DNA of 64,000 nucleotides from Porphyrobacter sp. CACIAM 03H1 (GTDB lineage: Bacteria; Pseudomonadota; Alphaproteobacteria; Sphingomonadales; Sphingomonadaceae): positions 2,976,764 to 3,040,763 of the forward strand of contig NZ_CP021378.1 in NCBI RefSeq assembly GCF_002215495.1. Direction: 5' to 3'. The notes under the pieces were generated by a model that was not told the DNA's origin, searched no databases, and saw nothing but the letters and a program-made list of their open reading frames with translations. Each line of letters begins with the position of its first letter. Position 1 is the stretch's first letter. Positions 47,256 through 54,433 of this stretch are shown piece after piece. Both the position numbers and the translations under genes were made by a program.

Positions 47256-47569
47256 CTGATGAGCGCGAGGCGGAACGCTTGCGGCAGGAGCGGGAGACCT
47301 TCGAGGTCCAGAAGTCCCAGAGTCGTTGGTGGTTTGGCTTACGGTTCGCTACGGCGACTACATTGCTGGCACTGGCAATTGGCGTCTTTGTGATTTCCGC
47401 GCTCATCATCCTCTCGCCAGACCGATACTCGCCTGACGCTGTGCTCGGAAGCGGCTTTGTGATGCTGCTCGACTTGGCGGCGCTGGTTGGCGCCGCGCTC
47501 AGCGCCCTGCTCAAGCCGAGCTCGCAGCCCTCACTCAGTCCCGTGACGCACATGTCCGATCGCGACTAG
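47252..47569 (+). CDS. Two-transmembrane small protein coupled to the STAND gene
   Basis: A 105-aa protein with an N-terminal charged helix (DEREAERLRQERETFEVQKSQS, coiled coil) and two hydrophobic segments (about residues 33-53, FATATTLLALAIGVFVISALI, and 65-88). The start overlaps the STAND stop (ATGA), so translation is coupled. It may be the membrane effector, an anchor, or an immunity/accessory protein for the STAND protein. No family is recognised. Confidence 0.7.
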   Translation: MTDEREAERLRQERETFEVQKSQSRWWFGLRFATATTLLALAIGVFVISALIILSPDRYSPDAVLGSGFVMLLDLAALVGAALSALLKPSSQPSLSPVTHMSDRD

Positions 47570-47592
47570 GCCATGAACACAGATGCGTCAGA

Positions 47593-49461
47593 TTATGCTT
47601 GAGACGGCAGCACGAACCATGGCGATCGATCGGGAAACAGTAGCGAAGCGACAATCGCAGCCATAGCTTGGCCGGGTCCAGCAGGTTGCTGAAAAACCGG
47701 CCAAGATGTTTCGAGATCGTCCACCGTCCAGATATCGTGGCCGATATGACGTACGACGTTGATACCACGCGAGATTACCTCGTCGGCAAACCCACGATAT
47801 TCGTCTGGGAGATATGCACTGATGGCGAGATGATCGAGCGCGCTCAGCGACAAATCGAACTCTTCGTGAAGGTCGAACAGTCGCGATGCCCGCAGCAAGA
47901 CTGACACCAGCTCAGTCGGTTGTGCAACGAGCTCAAGGTTCGGCTCGCCCGCCAAGTCCATTCGGGAAATAAGGTAGGACAAAATCTTGCTGGGATCGAT
48001 GTCAACTCTCGCGACGCGACCTCGGCATTCGATTGCGGAGGCAAACATATATCCCAGAAGTTGCTCAGCGCTATCGTTCAATGTCGCGTGTTTCGAAGCT
48101 GTGAGCGCAGTCAGAATGTATGGTGCCTGGCAATCGTTCATAGCGACAAGCGACAGGGAATATGTACCCAAGATTCTCCGATAGAGCTCTTCGAGGCGCT
48201 CGGCCGCCGAGGCCATGTCCTGACCGGTGATCAGGCAAGCATGCACGACAAATCCAGCCCAGCCCAGCAACTTCGATAGCCGGATGGGCAGCTGATACAG
48301 TTCCTCCAAGCCCCCGTTAAGAAGAGCGTACTGATAGCCGTCGAGCGCAGAAACGACGTCTGCGATGGCAGTCTCCACCATGCCCGCCAATCTGCCACAA
48401 GCTGCCAGAAGATGGGCCTCAACCATCGGATCGTCCGAGCGTGGCAGCAGCGAGGCCGCGAATGCTGCTCGTACTTCGATTTCCCGGAACCGGTCATTCG
48501 ACTCTCGGGCACGGCTGGCGAATGCCTCTTCAATCCGGCTTACCAAGCCAACAGCCACAAACGCGTCACCGCCAAGGCCCGCCAGCAATGGAGCAAGCCC
48601 ATCGAGCAAGGCGCGAGGCTCCCAGTCATGCGGAAGGTCAACGAACGGCTTCCATAACTTCGGGAGACCCGCTCGGATGACTGCAACACTTCCTGCGTCC
48701 GGCCACCCGACCAGCACGCTTCGTAACGGCGCGTCGTTCGAGCCGGCATGAGGATTGCGGCAAAAGCTCGAAGGTCCGTAGAGGTTCAATCCCCATACGA
48801 CGGGCGTCTGACCGCCAGTGTTGGACACGCGGTCAGAAATGGCTCGGCCGATCTCGGTGAGATCAAGCGCGGGAGTTATGTCCTGAAGGAAAACGTCACC
48901 CCGCACGCAATCAAGAAGGGCGCTCGTTCCGATCCCTCGCCCCGCTTGCTCGATTGCCGACTGCTTCGCTGCAGCAGTTGCAACGAGCGTAACGCCCGGG
49001 GTTCCTATCTCTCCCATCACCTCGGGCTTCAGAATGACGTTGAGATCGGCGATCAGCCCTCCTGCCTCGCATGCGTCAATGAAGATATAGGTCTGCTTTG
49101 GTGCTGCCTCCGCCACCATGCGCAACACGTCGGCCAATGGGAGCGCCGTTGCTGAGAGTCCCAGCGGTCTGGTGTCGCGCAGGGCCATGTAGAAGCTTCC
49201 GGCGGCCACGGTCCCATGTCCAGCGAAGGTGAGCGTCAGCGTATCGAGGGCCCCCAGGTCGAATAGCACCTCCCGCAGCACTGCTCTCACCTCGTCGAGC
49301 CGGGGCGAGAGAAGGACGCGTGACCGGGCAAGGTCGTAATCGCCAATATTTGGAAGCATAAGAGTGCCGAAAACGTCTTTCGCATCCGCTTCACCGCCTG
49401 ACAGCGGAGGCAGGTGGTCATAAGCGTTGCAGCCTATGGCGATGAGCGCACGGCCATTCAT
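47593..49461 (-). CDS. Caspase-like (C14) peptidase with helical C-terminus
   Basis: A 622-aa protein. The N-terminal 230 residues are a caspase/metacaspase-like domain: opening MNGRALIAIGCNAYDHLPPLSGGEADA, catalytic H82 in TLTFAGHGTVAAGSFYMAL, and catalytic C131 in YIFIDACEAGGLIAD. The C-terminal 350 residues are helical and unrecognised. Bacterial caspases occur in several anti-phage systems and cleave effectors or host proteins. It is coupled by a 4-bp overlap to the upstream gene (49458-50099), which I regard as its partner. It converges with the STAND operon (24-bp gap). Confidence 0.82.
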   Translation of the reverse strand: MNGRALIAIGCNAYDHLPPLSGGEADAKDVFGTLMLPNIGDYDLARSRVLLSPRLDEVRAVLREVLFDLGALDTLTLTFAGHGTVAAGSFYMALRDTRPLGLSATALPLADVLRMVAEAAPKQTYIFIDACEAGGLIADLNVILKPEVMGEIGTPGVTLVATAAAKQSAIEQAGRGIGTSALLDCVRGDVFLQDITPALDLTEIGRAISDRVSNTGGQTPVVWGLNLYGPSSFCRNPHAGSNDAPLRSVLVGWPDAGSVAVIRAGLPKLWKPFVDLPHDWEPRALLDGLAPLLAGLGGDAFVAVGLVSRIEEAFASRARESNDRFREIEVRAAFAASLLPRSDDPMVEAHLLAACGRLAGMVETAIADVVSALDGYQYALLNGGLEELYQLPIRLSKLLGWAGFVVHACLITGQDMASAAERLEELYRRILGTYSLSLVAMNDCQAPYILTALTASKHATLNDSAEQLLGYMFASAIECRGRVARVDIDPSKILSYLISRMDLAGEPNLELVAQPTELVSVLLRASRLFDLHEEFDLSLSALDHLAISAYLPDEYRGFADEVISRGINVVRHIGHDIWTVDDLETSWPVFQQPAGPGQAMAAIVASLLFPDRSPWFVLPSQA

Positions 49462-50099
49462 TGATCCGCGACCTTGAACTTCGCGCGGCGATCAGCTTCA
49501 CGGTCAAGCGCTTGCTGTGACTTCTCGTGCTTCAGTCTTTCGAATTCTGCGGCGAGTTCGGGGTCCATGGTTTCCATGGCGTCTACGAGTTTCTCGAACG
49601 CCTCAGAGCCAGCGTGAATCTGCGGCATGACGACATTTCCGTCCCGATCCACGCCAAGCTCGATCTTCGCCATCATTTCTATCATCGACGCCGCGACCGA
49701 CCCGGCAGCTTGTGCATCCACGACGTTTCCGACTTGCTCGGCGGCAGCGCCGACTACTCCATAAATGTTCTGCGCAAACTGCCTCGCCATGTCCTCGTTC
49801 ACTGGAACAAGTGAGCGTCCGATCAGAGTGAGATCGTTCTCGACGAGATCCTTGAACGGAATAAGCCATTCTGAGGAAATTCGGTGGATCGATACATCAC
49901 CGGAATTCTCACGCAGAATTGGAGCCATCGATTGCCCATGCGTCATCCTCATTATGTTATGGGGGCTGACATACGCTGCTCTCGCGCGCTCCTGCAGCAT
50001 TGCCATTAGCTTCGTAACGGCAAGATCGAAGCCTTCGCTCTCCCTCGGACGCACAAAGCAGAAGACCCTTGGGTCTGGCGGTTCTTGGTGTTGGTCCAC
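49458..50099 (-). CDS. Unknown 213-aa protein coupled to the caspase-like gene
   Basis: No family is recognised. It starts MDQHQEPPDPRVFCFVRPRESEGFDLAVTKLMAMLQERA. A central small-residue-rich helical segment (FAQNIYGVVGAAAEQVGNVVDAQAAGSVAASMIEMMAKIELGV) is followed by a charged C-terminus (ERLKHEKSQQALDREADRRAKFKVADQ). No signal peptide is seen. It is the first gene of the caspase operon (4-bp overlap), so it may be the sensor, substrate or regulator of the protease. Shared promoter region with the divergent S24 repressor (262-bp gap). Confidence 0.7.
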   Translation of the reverse strand: MDQHQEPPDPRVFCFVRPRESEGFDLAVTKLMAMLQERARAAYVSPHNIMRMTHGQSMAPILRENSGDVSIHRISSEWLIPFKDLVENDLTLIGRSLVPVNEDMARQFAQNIYGVVGAAAEQVGNVVDAQAAGSVAASMIEMMAKIELGVDRDGNVVMPQIHAGSEAFEKLVDAMETMDPELAAEFERLKHEKSQQALDREADRRAKFKVADQ

Positions 50100-50164
50100 G
50101 CCCTATCTTACCGCTCGGAGAAGCAGTGTCCATCGCCTGAGACACGAAATTCCCGTTACTATAG

Positions 50165-50177
50165 AGCCTTAAAGGCT
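50165..50177 (+). promoter_or_regulatory. 13-bp palindrome upstream of the caspase operon
   Basis: AGCCTTAAAGGCT is a perfect inverted repeat with one central base, 66 bp upstream of the start of the 213-aa gene. It could be a transcription-factor site in the caspase operon promoter. No matching copy was noticed elsewhere in the window. Confidence 0.35.
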
Positions 50178-50294
50178 AGACGGACTGCAAATCGATTACC
50201 GCGATTTTGCGCCCAGCGTATGTGAGGGCTGAAATACGATCTCCCAACTGGCCCTATCGCCCTGACGCCCTTTCCTCTTGCGTTCCATTTATGT

Positions 50295-50338
50295 TCCTAA
50301 TAGGAGGCTTTCCTAGCACCTAGGATCGTTTTTCCTAG
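50295..50338 (+). promoter_or_regulatory. TCCTA(G) operator cluster before the S24 repressor gene
   Basis: Three related sites stand within 70 bp of the repressor start: TCCTA-A-TAGGA (50295-50305), TCCTAG-CAC-CTAGGA (50311-50325) and a half-site TCCTAG (50333-50338). Such clustering is typical of autoregulatory operators of CI/LexA-like repressors. Spacing between arms differs (1 and 3 bp). The region also lies between this gene and the divergent caspase operon. Confidence 0.65.
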
Positions 50339-50361
50339 ATGAACGCGCCAGGAGCAACAGA

Positions 50362-51006
50362 ATGGACGATGCACGACGAGCGCTGGACGAGTTGATCCAG
50401 AAGCGCGGCTGCAACTACTCTGAGATCTCACGGCTGCTGGGGCGTAATGCTGCCTACATCCAGCAATACATCCGGCGTGGCAGCCCGAAACAGCTCGATG
50501 ACCAGGATCGTTCGGTCCTCGCCCGCTTCTTCGGGGTGGACGAAAAGGTGCTCGGCGGCCCGGCACGCCGCGCAGGTCCTGACGCCGACCTCGTGCACAT
50601 TCCCATTCTCGATGTGGAAGCATCAGCGGGATATGGTGCCCTCGCCGGAACCGAAGGCAACTCAGCGCAATTCGGGTTCGACGAGAAATGGCTGCGCCGC
50701 CTTACAGCAAGCAAAGCTTCAAACCTCTCGATCATCGGGGTCCTCGGGGACTCGATGGAACCAACCTTGCACGATGGCGATGAGGTCATGGTCGATCTGG
50801 GTGACGGTCAGGCACGGCTGCGCGACGGCATTTATGTGCTGCGCATGGACGACATGCTGAGCGTCAAACGGATCGCAATCGAGCCGCAGGGCAAGCGGGT
50901 ATCGGTCCTCAGCGACAACCCGACCTACCCCAGCTGGCGCGGCCTCGAGAAGCGCATGCTCAATATCGTCGGCCGTGTTCTCTGGTTCGGCCGGACGCTG
51001 CGCTGA
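50362..51006 (+). CDS. LexA/CI-like S24 peptidase repressor
   Basis: A 214-aa repressor. An N-terminal HTH (about residues 15-55, NYSEISRLLGRNAAYIQQYIRRGSPK) is joined to a C-terminal S24 self-cleaving domain with Ser130 in GDSMEPTL and Lys in LSVKRIA (about residue 169). A possible Ala-Gly cleavage bond lies in EASAGYGAL. RecA-stimulated self-cleavage would inactivate it during the SOS response. It is preceded by AGGAGCAACAG before ATG 50362. It is divergent from the caspase operon and is followed by the thermonuclease-like gene. TCCTAG operators lie upstream of it and, in weaker form, upstream of traA. Confidence 0.85.
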   Translation: MDDARRALDELIQKRGCNYSEISRLLGRNAAYIQQYIRRGSPKQLDDQDRSVLARFFGVDEKVLGGPARRAGPDADLVHIPILDVEASAGYGALAGTEGNSAQFGFDEKWLRRLTASKASNLSIIGVLGDSMEPTLHDGDEVMVDLGDGQARLRDGIYVLRMDDMLSVKRIAIEPQGKRVSVLSDNPTYPSWRGLEKRMLNIVGRVLWFGRTLR

Positions 51007-51018
51007 GGATGCACCGAC

Positions 51019-51423
51019 GTGCTTAGCCTGATGGCCGCAACCGTGATTGCCGCGGTGCAAACCTTCATATGCACGCCCACCCGTGTGTGGGACGGTGATG
51101 GGCCAGTCTGGTGTGCGGAAGGTCCTCGCCTGCGGATTGCCGGCATTGCTGCGCGCGAAATGGACGGCACCTGCCGCGCCCATCATCCGTGTCCGCGCAG
51201 TTCCGGGATCCAGGCACGCGATGCGCTCGTGCAGGTGTTGGGCGGTGCGCGGGGGACCTCTTCGACCGGACATGTTCTGGTCCGGGGGCCTATGTTGACC
51301 TGTCGCTCTGAAGGTCGGGCCGAAGGCAATCGCACGGCGGCCTGGTGCCGCCTGCCAAGCGGCGCAGACCTGTCCTGCGCGATGATCCGCACCCGCACGG
51401 TGCTGCGCTGGGACCGCTACTAG
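51019..51423 (+). CDS. Thermonuclease-like (SNase-fold) exported protein
   Basis: A 134-aa protein; a hydrophobic N-terminus (LSLMAATVIAAVQT) suggests export. The sequence RVWDGDGPVWCAEGPRLRIAGIAARE matches the beginning of the SNase family: the D of DGDG and the R of RLRI..I..RE are the metal/active-site positions. The C-terminus contains additional Cys residues. The start is GTG 51019 or ATG 51031. Short thermonuclease-like genes of this kind are common next to transfer genes on sphingomonad plasmids; the substrate is unknown. It converges with the relaxase gene (48-bp gap). Confidence 0.65.
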   Translation: MLSLMAATVIAAVQTFICTPTRVWDGDGPVWCAEGPRLRIAGIAAREMDGTCRAHHPCPRSSGIQARDALVQVLGGARGTSSTGHVLVRGPMLTCRSEGRAEGNRTAAWCRLPSGADLSCAMIRTRTVLRWDRY

Positions 51424-51471
51424 AAGGGTCCTGCCTGCCGCTGAGGGCAAGCGTGACAGGGCAAGAACACG

Positions 51472-54396
51472 CTACAGACCCATGTCGAACTTTTTGGAGA
51501 TCGAGCGGTCGAGTTCGGGCGCCTTTCGTTCAGCCTCGGACGCCCTCCCGTTCTCCGCGCCAGTGGCAGCTGCATTCCGCAGAAGGTCGACCGTCTCGAG
51601 CGCCGAGCGCTTCATGCCGGGATTGTTCTCCACCGCTGCCTCTAGCTTGCCAGCATTGTCGACAAACAGGGTCAGACGGTCCCGCAACCGGGTGATGGTC
51701 ACAAGAAAGGTCTGCTGGTTGGCAAGGTTCTTCTCGCGGCTGTCCATAACCGCGATACCGCGATCCGAGGTCAGCCCCTGCGCCATGTGCGCGTTGAGCG
51801 CATAGGCGAGATCGAGCTGCTTTAGCATCGGATCGGTCGGAGCAAGGCGGTGCAACACGCCAACCGAGGTCGCCAGCGACACGCCTTTGGCGTCGACCGA
51901 AATGATCCTCGCCTGGTCAGCATTGAGCAGGCCGCGCCTGTGATCGGTCGCCGTCCAGCGGATGCGGTCGCCATCATGGATCTCGATCTCGCGGCGTTCG
52001 TAGAGCTTCACTGGGTCCTGCTCGCCCTGCGGGCGAAGCTGTCCGGGACGAAATTCGAACTGCCGCCCGCGCTCGTTTTGCAGGGTCACACGCTCTCTCG
52101 AAGGATCGGTCCCCACGACTTCATACTGCCCCTTCTGAAGCCCCTGCCCCCTTTGCCGACGATCGACCTCTAGCACCATGCCGGGGGCATAGCTCCTCGC
52201 ATAGCGCAGTTCCTCACGCGTGAGATTGATCCGCGAGAGCACCTCAAGTTTCATCGCACCGGGACCCAGTTCGCCGTTGGCCTTGAGGCCTGTCTGGACC
52301 GCTTCGTTGACCTCGCCGCGCAAGGCTCGTCCGGATGCATGGATTGCCGTCACCTCTCGTTCTTTGGGTGCGAGCGAGAGCCATGCGGCTGCGGCATTGA
52401 CAGCCGCATTCTCGCCAGCGGCGACAACATTGTCTCCCAGATGGGCGAGCGCCTCGCTGATCCGGCCGCTTTGGGCCGCGCGCTGGGCGCTGCGCAGCGC
52501 CTCGTCGCGCGCGCGCAGATTGGTGTCCATCTGCGCGGCTTCGATGCCAGCCTGCTGCATGACATCGAAGGGCTTGCCCGCATCGACCGCGCCCAGCTGC
52601 TTTGTGTCGCCAATACTGGCGAACCGATCCAGCCTGAGCAAATTGGCCAGACGCACCAGCTTTTCCATATCGGCATTGCCGACCATTGATGCCTCATCGA
52701 GCACCACAACGGTCCCGCTCATCGCCGTGCGCGCTGCTTCGAGGCGCGCACCGCCCTCGCCCTTGAGGAGGTCCTGATGCTGTCCGAGAAAGCGCGCGAC
52801 GGTCATCGAAGGAATGCCGGTTTCGCGCTCCAGCATCTGTACCAGCGTGTTCTGCACGGCGAGACCCAGCACAGTCTTGCCTTCCGTGCGCAGGATATCG
52901 GCGACCGGCTTCAGAACCGTGCTTTTGCCTGCGCCGGCTACGCCCTGGATCGCGACGATGCGGTTGTTCGAGCTCAGCAGCAGGCGGCCCGCCCCTTCCT
53001 GCCCCTTGTTTAAGCGGAGGCCATATCTCTTGTGCGAGACGGCTTGCAGCCGTGTTCCGGCATCGAAGGCAGGAACGATGGCGGGCGCAACGCCGCGCCC
53101 GGCCTCGACGCCCGCCAGGATGCGCTGTTCGAGGCTGATCGCATCGGGGGTGCTGAGCATGTCGCGATCCGGGCCACTGCCGGACTGAAGGTGTCCCTGC
53201 CGGATGAGTTGGAGGGTCCGACGCTCGATATCGGCAAAGGCTGTGGGCAGGGCGAAGCCGAGCGCGGTGCGATAGATCTCGACCTTGCTGAAGGCTGCCT
53301 CGCGCTCGCCAAGATGGCGGATAGCCGAGGCGACGCCATGGATGGCTGCGACCTCCTCGGGACTACGGTTGCCGAGCCGCGAGGGTATCAGCGGGTCGCC
53401 TTTCGCGATTCCGAGGCGCTCTGCGAAGTCGTGGGCGATCTGCTTGCCCTGCTCGACCACCTTGCGGACTGATGATCCCAATCCGGGAACTTTGCCGAGG
53501 TCCTTGGCGCTGCGTGCGTTCGCTCGCGCGATGACCATTGCCGGGTCGAACCCGAGCTTTTCAGCGGTGTCCTTCCATTGCTGTGTCAGGGCGGCGCGGT
53601 CCTCGATGGGCTCCTTTTGCGCCCGCGTCATCAGCGTTGCGGCATCGAGCGCCCTCGGACCCTCCGAGTTCATCTGCGCGGCGGCTTCGAGAACCTCGGC
53701 GCGGCGCGAGCTGAAGGCATCGCGCACTTCCTTGGGTACGCCGACGGCCTCGAAATTGCCGTGCTTGCCGAACTCGCCCACCTCGTAGCCGAGCTTTTCC
53801 ACGCTGAGCCGGAAGCGCGCCATGGTCATGGCATTGAGGAGAGTATTGTGGTCCCAGAGCTTGTCATTGCGCAGCGCCCGCCACTTGCCGTCCGGCCCCT
53901 GGGTGACATTGGCGATGACCGCATGGAAATGCGCATTGGGCTCCTGGTTGCGGTTGGTGTCATGCTGGAAGACCGCAGCCACAAGGTTGCCGGTCCTGAC
54001 GACCCGCTCGCTGCCGCGCACTTCCATGCGGGTTTCGGCAAGGTTCTTCTCCGCCCAGGCCAGCGTCTCACGGACCGCCGCGGCATAGGCATCGATGATC
54101 CGCTTGTCGCCGCCGACGAGGGCAAGCACCGACCAGCTCTTGGGCATGGAGAAGGTAAGATCGGTGCCTGCCCGGTGTGCCCGGTGGTCGCTGCCAACGC
54201 GGCTCCCATCGGGCAGGAATCCCTTGAGGACGGCTTCGAAGGTCTTGGCATCGACCGCCCCCGAGAGACCCAGTTCTTCGGCGCCTTTGCCGAACCACGC
54301 CCCGGACCGATCGGCATCGGCCCTGGTGTAGTAATTGTCGGCGGCAAAGTAGCTGGCAGCACCGCCCGCGGTTCGGACATTGGCTACCGACAGCAC
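51472..54396 (-). CDS. traI: MobF-type conjugative relaxase/helicase (TraI)
   Basis: A 974-aa relaxase. The catalytic tyrosines lie at the N-terminus (DNYYTRAD, residues about 21-23); the metal-binding HUH cluster is QHDTNRNQEPNAHFHAVIANV near residues 145-160. The ATPase/helicase half has Walker A GVAGAGKSTVLKP near 487 and DEASMV near 565, matching TrwC/TraI. It nicks oriT, binds the 5' end covalently and unwinds the strand. It lies 38 bp downstream of the TraD gene on the same strand, forming one operon. F TraI is longer (1756 aa); this length is closer to TrwC. Confidence 0.95.
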   Translation of the reverse strand: MLSVANVRTAGGAASYFAADNYYTRADADRSGAWFGKGAEELGLSGAVDAKTFEAVLKGFLPDGSRVGSDHRAHRAGTDLTFSMPKSWSVLALVGGDKRIIDAYAAAVRETLAWAEKNLAETRMEVRGSERVVRTGNLVAAVFQHDTNRNQEPNAHFHAVIANVTQGPDGKWRALRNDKLWDHNTLLNAMTMARFRLSVEKLGYEVGEFGKHGNFEAVGVPKEVRDAFSSRRAEVLEAAAQMNSEGPRALDAATLMTRAQKEPIEDRAALTQQWKDTAEKLGFDPAMVIARANARSAKDLGKVPGLGSSVRKVVEQGKQIAHDFAERLGIAKGDPLIPSRLGNRSPEEVAAIHGVASAIRHLGEREAAFSKVEIYRTALGFALPTAFADIERRTLQLIRQGHLQSGSGPDRDMLSTPDAISLEQRILAGVEAGRGVAPAIVPAFDAGTRLQAVSHKRYGLRLNKGQEGAGRLLLSSNNRIVAIQGVAGAGKSTVLKPVADILRTEGKTVLGLAVQNTLVQMLERETGIPSMTVARFLGQHQDLLKGEGGARLEAARTAMSGTVVVLDEASMVGNADMEKLVRLANLLRLDRFASIGDTKQLGAVDAGKPFDVMQQAGIEAAQMDTNLRARDEALRSAQRAAQSGRISEALAHLGDNVVAAGENAAVNAAAAWLSLAPKEREVTAIHASGRALRGEVNEAVQTGLKANGELGPGAMKLEVLSRINLTREELRYARSYAPGMVLEVDRRQRGQGLQKGQYEVVGTDPSRERVTLQNERGRQFEFRPGQLRPQGEQDPVKLYERREIEIHDGDRIRWTATDHRRGLLNADQARIISVDAKGVSLATSVGVLHRLAPTDPMLKQLDLAYALNAHMAQGLTSDRGIAVMDSREKNLANQQTFLVTITRLRDRLTLFVDNAGKLEAAVENNPGMKRSALETVDLLRNAAATGAENGRASEAERKAPELDRSISKKFDMGL

Positions 54397-54433
54397 GGAT
54401 CAGTCCCTTGCAAGGCAGCATGTACTGCCATTG

